Position numbers and translations under genes: made by a program. A stretch of 64,000 nt of DNA from Streptomyces sp. LX-29 (GTDB taxonomy: Bacteria > Actinomycetota > Actinomycetes > Streptomycetales > Streptomycetaceae): NCBI RefSeq assembly GCF_029541745.1, contig NZ_CP089746.1, positions 682,001 to 746,000 on the forward strand, read 5' to 3'. Positions 1 to 8,342 of the stretch are shown here, piece by piece. Under the pieces are notes generated by a model, which made no database searches, had not been told where the DNA came from, and saw only the letters and a list, made by a program, of their open reading frames with translations. Every line of letters begins with the position of its first letter. Position 1 is the first letter of the stretch.

Positions 1-1
1 G

Positions 2-754
2 TTCGCGTACTTCGACGAGAAGAAGTACAAGAACGACCTGGAGAACACCAGCCCCCGACCCAACGAAACGCGCGCGGAGTTCGAGGGCCGCATCGCCAAG
101 GAAAGCTTCGACGAGGAGAAGGGTTTCAAGCGGGCACGTGATGTGGCGTCCGTCATGAACAAGGCCCTGGAGAACGCCCACACCGAGGGGGCCTACATCG
201 ACAACCTCAAGACGGAGCTCACGAACAACAACGACGCTCTGCTCCACGAGGACAGCCGCTCGAATTTCTACTCGGCGCTGAGGAACACACCGTCCTTCAG
301 GGAAAGGGATGGCGGCAACAACGACCCCTCCAAGATGAAGGCGGTGATCTACTCGAAGCACTTCTGGAGCGGGCAGGACCAGTGGGGCTCCTCTGACAAG
401 AGGAAGTACGGCGACCCGGAAGGCTTCCGTCCCAACCCGGGCACCGGCCTGGTCGACATGTCGAAGGACAGGAACATTCCGCGCGGTCCCGCCAATCCCG
501 GCGACCGTTGGGTCAATTTCGACTACGGCTGGTTCGGGGCACAGACAGAGGCGGACGCCGACAAAACCGTGTGGACCCACGGCGACCACTATCACGCGCC
601 CAACAGCGACCTGGGCCCCATGCACGTGTACGAGAGCAAGTTCCGGAACTGGTCTGCCGGGTACGCGGACTTCGACCGCGGAACGTACATGATCGCGTTC
701 ATACCCAAGAGCTGGAACACCGCCCCCGCCAAGGTGACGCAGGGCTGGCCGTAA
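2..754 (+). CDS. Microbial protein-glutamine gamma-glutamyltransferase (transglutaminase), 5'-truncated by window edge
   Basis: Secreted, calcium-independent transglutaminase that cross-links proteins through Gln-Lys isopeptide bonds. The reading frame is open from base 2 to the TAA at 752-754, so the gene starts outside the window and only about the C-terminal 250 residues are present. The sequence closely resembles the S. mobaraensis enzyme: AEFEGRIAKESFDEEKG near the start, FYSALRNTPSF, KAVIYSKHFWSGQD, and the end SWNTAPAKVTQGWP. Two of the three catalytic residues are visible: the Asp of NFDYGWFG and the His of WTHGDHYH (Asp255 and His274 of the mature S. mobaraensis enzyme). The nucleophilic Cys64 and the signal/pro-region lie upstream and cannot be judged. 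The first ATG inside the window, at 149, is internal. A strong hairpin follows directly. Confidence 0.95.
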   Translation, partial: FAYFDEKKYKNDLENTSPRPNETRAEFEGRIAKESFDEEKGFKRARDVASVMNKALENAHTEGAYIDNLKTELTNNNDALLHEDSRSNFYSALRNTPSFRERDGGNNDPSKMKAVIYSKHFWSGQDQWGSSDKRKYGDPEGFRPNPGTGLVDMSKDRNIPRGPANPGDRWVNFDYGWFGAQTEADADKTVWTHGDHYHAPNSDLGPMHVYESKFRNWSAGYADFDRGTYMIAFIPKSWNTAPAKVTQGWP

Positions 755-761
755 CAGAACC

Positions 762-796
762 GGGGAGGAGGGCCGGGTCGCCCGACCCTCCTCCCA
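762..796. terminator. Hairpin terminator between convergent transglutaminase and macro-domain genes
   Basis: A perfect 10-bp stem (GGGAGGAGGG at 763-772 with CCCTCCTCCC at 786-795) encloses a loop that itself holds a short CGGG/CCCG stem. It lies 8 bp after the transglutaminase stop and before the end of the convergent macro-domain gene, so it may serve both. There is no T-tract, as is common in Streptomyces. Confidence 0.75.
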
Positions 797-868
797 TCCC
801 CCGCCGGACACGCGAGCCACGCGTCCGGCGGGGCTCGGCCGGGCGGGCGCTCTGAGTGGAGCGGCGGG

Positions 869-1381
869 TCAGCCACCCACCTGTGCGGCGAACGCTTCGT
901 ACGCCCGCTCGTCGAAGAGAACGAAGCGGACCTTCTCCACCCTCGTCTCCGTCTGCCGCACCGTCTCGACCGCGATGCGGGCCGCGTCCTCCATGGGCCA
1001 CCGGTAGACGCCCGTGGAGATGGCCGGGAACGCCACGGTCCGCGCGCCCAGCTCGTCCGCGACGCGCAGGGATTCCCGGTAGCAGGAGGCCAGCAGCGAC
1101 TCGTCGCCGCCGGAAGCATGGAACACCGGGCCGACGGTGTGGATGACCCACCGGGCGGGGAGGCGACCTGCGGTGGTGGCCACGGCCTGGCCGGTCGGGA
1201 GGCCCTTGCCGTAGCGGGAGGCGCGCAGGTCGCGGCAGGCGTCGAGGATGTCCGGGCCGCCCGCGCGGTGAATGGCGCCGTCGACGCCACCGCCGCCGAG
1301 GAGGGACGAGTTCGCCGCGTTGACGACGGCGTCGACATGCTGCTTCGTGATGTCGCCCTGGATCAGTTCGATGGTGGCCAT
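869..1381 (-). CDS. Macro-domain protein, probable O-acetyl-ADP-ribose deacetylase
   Basis: A stand-alone macro domain of 170 residues, the usual length for YmdB/MacroD-like proteins, predicted to bind ADP-ribose and hydrolyse O-acetyl-ADP-ribose or mono-ADP-ribosyl-protein in the cytoplasm. Visible motifs are the first binding loop VVNAANSSLLGGGGVDGAIH (residues 19-38) with the catalytic Asn of NAANS and Asp of GGVDGA, and the phosphate-binding loop PAISTGVYRWP (119-129). The ATG at 1381 begins MATIELIQGDIT, the standard start for the family; the open frame extends far upstream but without family resemblance. The gene is convergent with the transglutaminase. Which ADP-ribosyl substrate it acts on cannot be told from sequence. 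A second ADP-ribose-processing enzyme, of the PARG type, lies at 50007. Confidence 0.9.
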   Translation of the reverse strand: MATIELIQGDITKQHVDAVVNAANSSLLGGGGVDGAIHRAGGPDILDACRDLRASRYGKGLPTGQAVATTAGRLPARWVIHTVGPVFHASGGDESLLASCYRESLRVADELGARTVAFPAISTGVYRWPMEDAARIAVETVRQTETRVEKVRFVLFDERAYEAFAAQVGG

Positions 1382-1542
1382 GGGGTCATCAAAGCAGTCG
1401 GCTGTCGGCTGCGGGGCGGAGCGGCCGCGGGGCGGCCGACGTGTCCGGGAGGGCGTTCGGGCCCGGGTGCCCCGGTCGGCCGCGGGCACGGCCGGACGAC
1501 CGAACAGCCCCGACGCCTCGTCAGTCGACGGAAGACCCCTCG

Positions 1543-1737
1543 TCAGTCGCCGGAAACGGAGAGCGCCTGGACCGGGCAGGCCCGGACCGCCTCGCGGACC
1601 ATGGGGTCGTCGGCGCTGTCCTCGTGGCCGGGGACCAGGGCGGAGTATCCGTCGTCGTCCTGGGTGAAGACCGCGGGTGCGGTCAGCGCGCACAGACCGC
1701 TGCCGATACAGACCTCGTGATTGATCGTGACTCGCAT
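1543..1737 (-). CDS. [3Fe-4S]-type ferredoxin
   Basis: A 64-residue ferredoxin with only three cluster cysteines: Cys10 and Cys16 in VCIGSGLC and Cys54 in RACPVQAL. This C-x5-C...CP pattern is that of the single-cluster 3Fe-4S ferredoxins that donate electrons to cytochrome P450s in Streptomyces. The acidic middle (DDDGYSALVPGHEDSADDP) is typical. The ATG at 1737 is preceded by GGGAG at suitable spacing; the longer frame upstream adds an arginine-rich non-homologous stretch. No P450 or ferredoxin reductase lies nearby, so its partner must be elsewhere. Confidence 0.9.
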   Translation of the reverse strand: MRVTINHEVCIGSGLCALTAPAVFTQDDDGYSALVPGHEDSADDPMVREAVRACPVQALSVSGD

Positions 1738-1913
1738 GGCCCATTGCTCCCAGCTGATTCGGCGGGTTTTCGGGGTCGGGTGATGCGAGCGCAAGGTACC
1801 CGCGCGCCGATCGACCGACACCCGCTTCGCGCTTTCCTGACTCGAACGACCTAAAGGGAAAGCAGGGCGGCGGGACCACACGAGTGGACAAGGAATCCGT
1901 TCGGGGAGACACT

Positions 1914-1950
1914 CCGGCCCGGATCGCGGCTGGGCGGCGATCCGGGCCGG
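1914..1950 (-). terminator. Hairpin terminator downstream of the secreted repeat protein gene
   Basis: Perfect 14-bp inverted repeat (CCGGCCCGGATCGC at 1914-1927 with GCGATCCGGGCCGG at 1937-1950) around a 9-nt loop, 21 bp past the stop codon of the minus-strand gene ending at 1972. Confidence 0.75.
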
Positions 1951-1971
1951 TGCGCTGCTCCGAGGGCGGGG

Positions 1972-2598
1972 TTACTGCACCTCGATACCGACCTTCAGGC
2001 CGTCGAAGTCATAGCTGTTGTCGTCGACCGCGAATTCGCTGCGACCGCCACCCTGGCTGGCCCAGGGGGTCACGGCGGCCACACCCGAGGTGGGTCCGTC
2101 CACCACCGTCACGGAGAGGCGGAAGTCGAGCAGCGGGGCGGATATCGGCCAGGCCCGACTGTCGAGGAACAGCCGGTACTTGTCGGGGTCGTATCCGTTG
2201 TCATCGGTGGCGACGGGCGATTCGCCGCCACCCTCGCTGGCCCAGGGGGAGTACTGGACGGGTCCGTAGTGACCGTTTCCGTCCATGGCCTGCGCGCCGA
2301 TGCGGAAGTCCGTCCGGCCCAGCTGACTGCCCGGGGTGGTGTTCAGGTCGATGAGCACGGCGTCGGGGTCGTAGCCGTTGGCGTCGCCGGCCCACGGGGA
2401 GACGCTGTTCCCGAATTTCGCGTACCTGGTGAACTGTTCGGCGCCGAACTGCGTTCTACCGCGGTCGTCGGAGAGCTGGATTCCCACTCTGAAGCTGGGC
2501 AGTTCCGCCGTCGAGGCGGAGGCCGGAGTGGCGGTCAGGGAAAGGGCGACCGCCCCGGCGGCGGCCGATAGCGCCGTCCACATTCGCTTGCGCATCAT
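1972..2598 (-). CDS. Secreted protein of three internal repeats, function unknown
   Basis: A 208-residue protein with a classical Sec signal peptide (basic MMRKRM, hydrophobic core, ATPASA cleavage near residue 28). The mature part is three imperfect repeats of about 55-60 residues. Each begins with a beta-strand-like segment (FRVGIQL, FRIGAQA, FRLSVTV), passes through SPWA or TPWAS, often followed by a Gly-rich turn (EGGGES, QGGGRS), and ends with an acidic D/N-rich loop (NGYDPD, DDNGYDPD, DDNSYDFD). The last repeat closes with KVGIEVQ. The acidic loops look able to bind calcium, but this is inference. An excellent AGGAGG lies just upstream of a double ATG; the second ATG (2595) has the better spacing. 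I do not recognise the family. It lies alone, with its own terminator. Confidence 0.8.
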   Translation of the reverse strand: MMRKRMWTALSAAAGAVALSLTATPASASTAELPSFRVGIQLSDDRGRTQFGAEQFTRYAKFGNSVSPWAGDANGYDPDAVLIDLNTTPGSQLGRTDFRIGAQAMDGNGHYGPVQYSPWASEGGGESPVATDDNGYDPDKYRLFLDSRAWPISAPLLDFRLSVTVVDGPTSGVAAVTPWASQGGGRSEFAVDDNSYDFDGLKVGIEVQ

Positions 2599-3134
2599 TC
2601 CTCCTGATCATGGGGGATGGAACGCTTCGTTGTGTGTCGCTATGTCGCTGCAAATCGAGCAATTAGCACCCGTTGCGGCCATCACGATATGGAGCACCAC
2701 TCTTGGTGCGCTACGGACATTCAAGCCACCGATGGTCGATTTGCCGCCGCCATATCCGCGCCCGCACCCCGCCCGCACCCGACCGGTGCCGCACACCTTC
2801 TGGTGGACCTCCACCCACGGCGCACGCCCACCGCGTCGGTCACCGGGAGGCGTCGGATGCCCTCGGGCGGCTCGCCCGCCGCGGACAGGTCCCCGTCCAC
2901 GGCGTCACCAGGGGGGCGCGCGAAATCACCAGGGGGGGCGCGCGGTGAATCGGAGACATCAGATCGGATGACCTGTATGCCGGACCGTGCACAGAGCACC
3001 CCACTCTTCGCTTGGCTGGGGAGGGAGAGCACCGCGCCCCCCGCGTCCTCCCCGCCTCGCCGGATCGGGAATCGCGCTGCGGAGGCCTGCCCGAGGGCGC
3101 GGTGGCGGCCGACGACGGGAAGGACCCGAGGCAG
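2599..3134. other. 536-bp intergenic region, divergent promoters, no gene seen
   Basis: The region separates the minus-strand secreted-protein gene from the plus-strand sigma-factor gene. The part next to the secreted protein (2600-2760) is less GC-rich than its surroundings and probably holds its promoter. Open frames here show no family resemblance and are contradicted by composition. The only structure noted is the short tandem repeat at 2905-2945. Confidence 0.6.
2905..2945. repeat. Two-copy tandem repeat TCACCAGGGGGGCGCGCG
   Basis: An 18-bp unit at 2905-2922 recurs at 2926-2944 with one extra G, separated by AAA. It lies in the intergenic region upstream of the sigma-factor gene. Function unknown. 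Confidence 0.7.
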
Positions 3135-3743
3135 GTGGACCAGCAGGACCCCTGGGCCGAGCAGGCGGTGCGTGACGATCTGGCGGGGGTGCTCCCCGTC
3201 GACTACGCGGCCTTCCACTCCCAGCACCATCGCGCGTATCTGCGCTATGCGTATCTGCAGTTAGGCAGCCGTGAGCGGGCCGCCCAGACCGTCGAGGACG
3301 TGTTCACCCATCTGCTGCGGGTCTGGGGCCACGTCCTGCGCCAGCCCAGCGCCGAGGCGTACGCGTGGGCGGCGCTGAAGGAGGCGGTCATACGTCGGCT
3401 GGAGGCGCTGGACCGGCCCGTCGCGCTGGTGGAGACGGCCGCCTTCGCGGCGCTGCGGGAGTCGAGTCGGACCCGTCTGGAGCTGCTGGAGTCACGCCTC
3501 GGCCTCTACACGGCCATCGCCAAACTGCCCGAACGCCACTACGACGTGATCGTGCTCGTTTTCGTGCTCGGCTATCCCCAGCAGAAGGCCGCCCAGATGA
3601 TGGGCGTCTCCTACGCCACCGTGCGCTCGCATGTGCGCGGCGCACGGCGTCGGCTGGCCCGGGAGCTCGGGTTCGCCTGGCCCCCCGGTGAGTCCCCCGG
3701 TGAGCCCTCCGGAGAGTCCACCGCAGAGGAGATGGGGAAGTGA
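3135..3743 (+). CDS. ECF-like RNA polymerase sigma factor (sigma-70 region 2 and 4)
   Basis: A small sigma-like DNA-binding protein of about 200 residues. An N-terminal region 2-like helix block (FHSQHHRAYLRYAYLQLGSRERAAQTVEDVFTHL, written here in parts) is followed by a region 4 helix-turn-helix: LPERHYDVIVLVFVLGY, then QQKAAQMMGVSYATVRSH and VRGARRRLARELG. The C-terminus is a PGESPGEPSGES repeat. Start choice is uncertain: the longest frame opens with TTG at 3012, but a GTG at 3135 with AAGGA ten bases upstream gives the usual ECF length; GTG 3102 is another option. The stop codon overlaps the GTG of the next gene by 4 bp, so the two are translationally coupled. Region 2 is weak, so promoter selectivity cannot be predicted. 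Confidence 0.7.
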   Translation: MDQQDPWAEQAVRDDLAGVLPVDYAAFHSQHHRAYLRYAYLQLGSRERAAQTVEDVFTHLLRVWGHVLRQPSAEAYAWAALKEAVIRRLEALDRPVALVETAAFAALRESSRTRLELLESRLGLYTAIAKLPERHYDVIVLVFVLGYPQQKAAQMMGVSYATVRSHVRGARRRLARELGFAWPPGESPGEPSGESTAEEMGK

Positions 3744-5860
3744 GCGAGATGGCCCGGAGGTTCGACGCGACGGGGATCGACGAGGCGCTGCGGAACGCCC
3801 TGGTGCTCACCGAGGAGTTCGCCGACTACGACGAGTACGCCGCACGCCGCCGTATCGCCTACCGCGTGGTGCGCGACCGGCCGTCCCCGCCGGCGTGTCG
3901 TACCCGCCCGGCCGCCCGGGGCCGCGTCGGCGGGGCGCGGTCCGGTGGGGCGGCCGCCGTGCCGGAGGACCCGCTGCTGTTGGACACCTCCGGTCATGAG
4001 CGGGCCGCGCGGGCGTTGGACGCGTCGGCGTCGCGGCTGTTGCGCGACCCCTCCGCCATGGCGGCCGCCACGGGTCGGTTCGCGGGGGCGATGGGCCCGG
4101 AGGGGGCGCTGGTCCTCGGCTGCGCGTTGTTGCTGGCGCGCCGGGAGGACGCCGCGCAGTTCTGGTGGCAGTACGCGGCCGGGGCGGGGTCCCGGGCGGC
4201 GGCACGCTTCATGTACCTGCTCCACCTCAAGCGGTCCGAGGTCCGAGCGGCCCGCCACTGGCAGGCGCAGGCGACCGCTCCTCAGGGGCGGGACCGCGGC
4301 GCCGCCGGCCGGCCCGACGACGACCAGGCCGCAGACGACGGCCTGACACCGCGTCAACCGGCGGGCCCCCGACCCGAACACGACGCACCGGCGTCGCGCC
4401 ACCCCGCACCGGGCCCGGCCGGCCCCGGAGTCGCCGAGCGGGGCCGCACCGGGCGCGACGCGGAGGGCGACGGCACCGCACGCCCCGCACGCCCCGCGGA
4501 CGACGGAGGCGCACGCTCCGCCGCGGCGGCCGCGCCCGGCGAGGACGTGCCGGCCGAACCCGGTCCGGACGGCCTGCCGGGGCGGCCCCGAGCACTGGAG
4601 GAGTCCCTTCGCGCGGGGACCGTCTGGGCCTCGCCGCCGATCTCGCCCCACGACCTCGGGGCCGTCGGCGACCCGCTCCGGTCGGAGGCGGGGGCGCCGG
4701 CGCACTGCCACGGCGCGCGGGCCGACGCCCTGTGCCCGGCGCTGGCCGCGGCGGTCGGGCGGCTGACCGTCGAGGAGGACGCCGACCTGGGCGAGGTGGT
4801 GCTGCCCGGGCCGCGGTTCGTCGCCCAGTTGCGCTGCTGCGCCGCTCTGTTGGCGCGGCGGTCCCGGGCGACGGCGCGGCCGCACTCGCCGCACCGTGGC
4901 GGGGAGGCCGGTCCCCCGGATCGGTATGCGAGCCCACCGCCCGGCCCTCCGGGGCGGTGGTCCCCGCTGCCGCTGCGCGCCCCCTCGCTCACCCACGCCG
5001 CGCAGCAGGTGCCCCGCGGGCGCCCCGCGCCGGGCGTGCTGGAGCCCGTGCACCGGGCGCTGCGCGTGCTGGAGGTCATCGGGCGCTACTCGGGCGGGGT
5101 GAGCGGCGCTCAGATCGCCCACGAGACCGGGCTGACCGAACAGGCGCTGGCTCGGGCCATACAGCTGCTGCTGCGCGAGGGCTTCGCGCTCCGGGTCGCC
5201 ACCGGCTACCTGCCGGGACCCACCCTGCGGCTGCTGGGCACCGGGGGCGGGGCGGACGCGGGGCACCGGCAGCTCCGGCACACGCTGGCCGTGCTACGGG
5301 ACACGGTGGGCGCGGCGGTGTACGTCAGCCGGTACGCCGACGGCGAGGTCGCCGTGGAGCAGTACGCGGACGGGCCCGGCACGCCCAGGGTCAACGAGTG
5401 GGTCGACTTCCGGGCCGCCGCGCACGCCAGCGCCGTGGGGAAGTGCCTGCTCACGCAGTTGGACTACGACGGTCGGATGGATCATCTCGCCCGACACCGG
5501 GCGGCCCGCCTCACCTCCCGTACGATCACCAGCCACCAGCGGCTCTTCCAGGCGCTGGACAGCCGGCCGCCCGCCGCTCCCGTGTTGGACCTCCAGGAGT
5601 ACGCCCTCGGGACGGTCTGTGCCGCCGTACCGATCGGGACCGGGCCCGCGGCCTCCTGTGTGGCGCTGTCGTTGCCCGCCGAGCACGCCGCCCGGCTTCC
5701 GCGCGCCGCGGAGACGCTGCGCGGGCAGGCCGCGACGGTGTTGCTCAGCCTGTTGCTCAGCGGGGCGCGCGAGGAGGACCCGAGTCTCGGCGCCGCCTCC
5801 CCGGGGGTGGCGGACAGACCGCTGCTCACCCCCGCCCGGCTGCTGGTCACGGCCGCTTGA
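3740..5860 (+). CDS. Large fusion regulator: N-terminal helical region plus C-terminal IclR-type domains
   Basis: A 706-residue protein. Residues 1-180 are helical and Ala/Arg-rich, with a segment (AARFMYLLHLKRSEVRAARHW) resembling the short-repeat regions of Streptomyces regulators. Residues 180-330 are low-complexity Pro/Ala/Asp/Arg. Around 430 an IclR-like winged helix starts (VHRALRVLEVIGRYSGG, then SGAQIAHETGLTEQALARAI and LLREGFALR), followed by an IclR effector-binding domain (GAAVYVSRYADGEVAVEQY, SAVGKCLLTQL, YALGTVCAAVPI). IclR regulators are normally about 260 residues, so this one carries a long extra N-terminus. The GTG start overlaps the sigma gene stop by 4 bp, so the two are probably made together and may interact. 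Ligand and target genes are unknown. Confidence 0.7.
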   Translation: MSEMARRFDATGIDEALRNALVLTEEFADYDEYAARRRIAYRVVRDRPSPPACRTRPAARGRVGGARSGGAAAVPEDPLLLDTSGHERAARALDASASRLLRDPSAMAAATGRFAGAMGPEGALVLGCALLLARREDAAQFWWQYAAGAGSRAAARFMYLLHLKRSEVRAARHWQAQATAPQGRDRGAAGRPDDDQAADDGLTPRQPAGPRPEHDAPASRHPAPGPAGPGVAERGRTGRDAEGDGTARPARPADDGGARSAAAAAPGEDVPAEPGPDGLPGRPRALEESLRAGTVWASPPISPHDLGAVGDPLRSEAGAPAHCHGARADALCPALAAAVGRLTVEEDADLGEVVLPGPRFVAQLRCCAALLARRSRATARPHSPHRGGEAGPPDRYASPPPGPPGRWSPLPLRAPSLTHAAQQVPRGRPAPGVLEPVHRALRVLEVIGRYSGGVSGAQIAHETGLTEQALARAIQLLLREGFALRVATGYLPGPTLRLLGTGGGADAGHRQLRHTLAVLRDTVGAAVYVSRYADGEVAVEQYADGPGTPRVNEWVDFRAAAHASAVGKCLLTQLDYDGRMDHLARHRAARLTSRTITSHQRLFQALDSRPPAAPVLDLQEYALGTVCAAVPIGTGPAASCVALSLPAEHAARLPRAAETLRGQAATVLLSLLLSGAREEDPSLGAASPGVADRPLLTPARLLVTAA

Positions 5861-5907
5861 CGGGGCACGGCGGCGAGAGGGGCGGAGTACGGCCGCGGGC
5901 CCCGGGC

Positions 5908-7065
5908 TCAGGCCGCGGGAGGGTGCGGCCTCGGCCCGGCGGGGGCCGCGGGGAGGTAGGCGAGCCCGTGAGCGCCCGCCTCGCCGGCGTGGTCCACGCC
6001 GAGTGTGGTGACCACCTGGAGTCGGTGGAGGTCGACGACCGTCACGGTGCTGGACATGACGTTGGCCACGAAGCCCAGGGTGCCGTCCGGGGAGGAGGTG
6101 ATGGTGAGGGGGAAGCGCCCCACCGTCACCTGGCCGACCGGTTCGAGGGTGTCGGGGGCGAAGACGGTCAGCACCCCGTCGGTGTGGGTGCCCAGGGCGC
6201 CGCCCGGCCCCTCGGCCATCCGCAGCTCGCCGGCGAGCACCGCGCCGGTGGCCGTGGTGTGGACGGGGAAGACCACTCCCTCGGTGGGCAGTGTCCGCAC
6301 CACGCGCCCGGTGGCGGTCTCGATGACGCGCAGTCCGGGCCGCGGCCCCGGCTCCCCGGCGAGGTGGGCTCGGAAGTCCCCCTTCGGCGCGGCGACATAG
6401 ACGTGGCGGCCGTCGGGTGAGACGTCCAGCCCCTCGCTGCCGGGGACCTCGACCCGGCCGGCGAACCGGTCGTTCTCCAGGTCGACGACGGAGACGTACG
6501 GGGCCTCCTTGTTGGTGGCGTAGCCGAGCCGGCCGTCCGGGGTGATGGCGAACCAGTGCGGGCCCGGCGCCATGGTCGGGATCCGACCGATCCGGCGCCG
6601 GGTGCGCGTGTCGAGGATCAGTACGCCGCCCGGCTCGGTGTCGGTGGCCTCGACGCTGACGTAGAGCCGGTTCCGCGCGCGGTCCAGGGCCAGGCCGTGC
6701 GGCGCGTGATCCGGGCCGAGGTCGACGACGTCGACCAGTCGGCGGGTGTCGGGGTCGACCACGCTCAGCTGTCGGGCGCGACCGCGGTGGTCGTGGTAGT
6801 ACCCGGACACATAGGTGCTGACGACGTACAGCAGCCGCCGGTCCGGGTCGAAACACGCCTCGTGCGGCTCGGCGGGCAGACGCAGCGTCTGCTCCCGCCG
6901 GTAGGTGTGGGCGTCGAAGAAGGTGAGGGTCGGGCCGCTCTGGCTGACCACGGCCAGCGCGTCGCGGTCGCTCGTGCGGTCGTCCGCGCTGTCGCCCGCG
7001 TGGGCGTTCGGCGCCTGGTCGTCGGCTTGGCGGGTCGTCTGGGGTTTCGCCTGGTCGGAGTCCAT
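5908..7065 (-). CDS. YVTN/YncE-type beta-propeller repeat protein
   Basis: A 385-residue protein built of repeated beta-propeller blades. Typical blade signatures recur: RRLLYVVSTY, ARNRLYVSVEA, DGRLGYATNKEAPYVSVVDLE, DGRHVYVAAP and DGTLGFVANVMSSTVTVVDLH. These match the YncE / YVTN family (seven-bladed propeller, surface or periplasm-like scaffold in other bacteria). No clear signal peptide follows the ATG at 7065, so it is probably cytosolic or exported by an unrecognised route. That start is favoured over the ATG at 7074 because GAGG lies nine bases upstream. The N-terminal 40 residues are Asp/Gln/Ala-rich and disordered. Substrate unknown. Confidence 0.8.
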   Translation of the reverse strand: MDSDQAKPQTTRQADDQAPNAHAGDSADDRTSDRDALAVVSQSGPTLTFFDAHTYRREQTLRLPAEPHEACFDPDRRLLYVVSTYVSGYYHDHRGRARQLSVVDPDTRRLVDVVDLGPDHAPHGLALDRARNRLYVSVEATDTEPGGVLILDTRTRRRIGRIPTMAPGPHWFAITPDGRLGYATNKEAPYVSVVDLENDRFAGRVEVPGSEGLDVSPDGRHVYVAAPKGDFRAHLAGEPGPRPGLRVIETATGRVVRTLPTEGVVFPVHTTATGAVLAGELRMAEGPGGALGTHTDGVLTVFAPDTLEPVGQVTVGRFPLTITSSPDGTLGFVANVMSSTVTVVDLHRLQVVTTLGVDHAGEAGAHGLAYLPAAPAGPRPHPPAA

Positions 7066-7279
7066 GGCGCGCATCCTCGCCAGGCGCCGCGGAGGGCTCC
7101 AGTGCGGCGCGTGCAAGGCGTCCTTGCACCGAGGGAAAAGATCCTGGTCGCGGTGTCCCCGGCGGCCCGCGGGAGGTCCGTCGGCATGACGGGGATCACA
7201 CCGGCGGTATGGTTCCCGCGAGCCGTACGGCGCCGACTCCGCGGCGCCGGTTCCCCCCGGCCGGCTCGCCGAGTGGGTC

Positions 7280-7534
7280 CTACAGCCCTATCTCCCAGGG
7301 GTACGGCGGGAGCGTCCGCGCGCGGCTGCACACCTCCAGCGCGTGGTCGAGGAGCGCGGCGAGCGGGTGGACGCGTCCGCCGTCGAGGCTGGCGAGCAGC
7401 CGGGCCCCGTGGTGCACACAGGCGGTGGTCTCCCTACCGCGGCTGTCCAGGATGGTGACGACGTCCGCCGGGCCCTCGCACGGCGTCGGATCCTTGTGGT
7501 GAGCGGCTCGGCAACGCGTCGTCGTCACGGGCAT
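7280..7534 (-). CDS. Small Cys/His-rich protein, function unknown
   Basis: An 84-residue protein with Cys8, His11-His12, Cys19, Cys39 and His41-His42 (CRAAHHKDPTPC and CVHHGARLLASL). The spacing would suit a small zinc site. The start at 7534 is supported by a purine-rich stretch (AAGGACGGGGGAC) upstream. Similar short proteins occur widely in Streptomyces but I know no assigned role. It is on the same strand as the neighbouring propeller and lipoprotein genes, but the gaps (over 100 bp) do not suggest a tight operon. Confidence 0.65.
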   Translation of the reverse strand: MPVTTTRCRAAHHKDPTPCEGPADVVTILDSRGRETTACVHHGARLLASLDGGRVHPLAALLDHALEVCSRARTLPPYPWEIGL

Positions 7535-7664
7535 GTCGACGTCCCCCGTCCTTCAGATGACCGGCGCCTGCCGCCGGCGGCACATCGCTCCGAAGGCATG
7601 TTCGCCGCCACGCGCGCGGCCAACCCGCCCTTGGTGAAGCCATGGCGGGAACTTGTCGCCGGAT

Positions 7665-8342
7665 CTACCTTCGCGACGGGGGCGCCTCGGGGTGGTGGGC
7701 GGTCTCCGGCGTCCGCGGCGCGGGCGCCCAGGCACTGACGCCCAGCCTGCCGGTGGTGCCGAGGTCGATCACGACGGGCACGGTCTGCCGCTTCGCGCCC
7801 CCGCCGGGGGTGACGTCCAGATAGCGTCCGTCGACCGGTGTCCTCGTGACGTCGTCCCTGGTGTTCCGCCAGACCAGTTTGGCCACCGCCCGGTCGCCGG
7901 GGCGCAGTGTCACGGCTCGTGGGCCCGGGTCGAAGCCGTCGATGGTGGCGATGGGCGACGCTCCGCGCCGGATCTCGACCGCCGCCAGCCGTCGCTTCTC
8001 GTCCCGGACGCGGACGGTGGGGTAGCCGTTCAGGGTGTAGGGGCGAGTGCCGCAGTTGAGCACCCTCACCCCCATCACCCGCAGGCCCATCGCGGCCTCT
8101 CCCTCGTCGGTGTAGACGAGGACGCCCGACTTCGGGCAGGCGGTCGTGGGGAAGGAGGGCGGGGCGGAGGGGGTGGCGACGGAGAGGTCCGAGGGCAGGC
8201 GTGCCCCGGGGCTCCCACCCGGGGCGTGCGCCGCGTCCGCGGCCCGCTCCGAGCCGCATCCGGCGAGCAGCCCGACCACCATCAGCGCGCCTCCGAGCAG
8301 GGCGAGTCGTGCCCGAGGCACACCGACCGAACCCTCATTCAT
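7665..8342 (-). CDS. DUF4232-type secreted lipoprotein
   Basis: A 225-residue predicted lipoprotein: signal peptide with lipobox LLAGC (Cys29), then a Pro/Ser-rich linker and a beta-rich domain with the DUF4232 pattern (CPKSGVLVYTDEGEAAMGLRVMG in part, VLNCGTRPYTLNGYPTVRV, LRPGDRAVAKLVWRN, LDVTPGGG). Two domain cysteines (ACPKSG and LNCGTRPY) probably form a disulfide. DUF4232 proteins are abundant cell-surface proteins of Streptomyces without a proven function. Transcribed away from the adhesin-like gene at 8551, with a 208-bp shared upstream region. Confidence 0.85.
   Translation of the reverse strand: MNEGSVGVPRARLALLGGALMVVGLLAGCGSERAADAAHAPGGSPGARLPSDLSVATPSAPPSFPTTACPKSGVLVYTDEGEAAMGLRVMGVRVLNCGTRPYTLNGYPTVRVRDEKRRLAAVEIRRGASPIATIDGFDPGPRAVTLRPGDRAVAKLVWRNTRDDVTRTPVDGRYLDVTPGGGAKRQTVPVVIDLGTTGRLGVSAWAPAPRTPETAHHPEAPPSRR

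Noticed and set aside
4165..6420. A 751-codon plus-strand frame overlapping the IclR-type fusion gene
   Set aside because: It is an Arg/Ala/Gly-rich shadow in the +1 frame; the IclR motifs are in the other frame.
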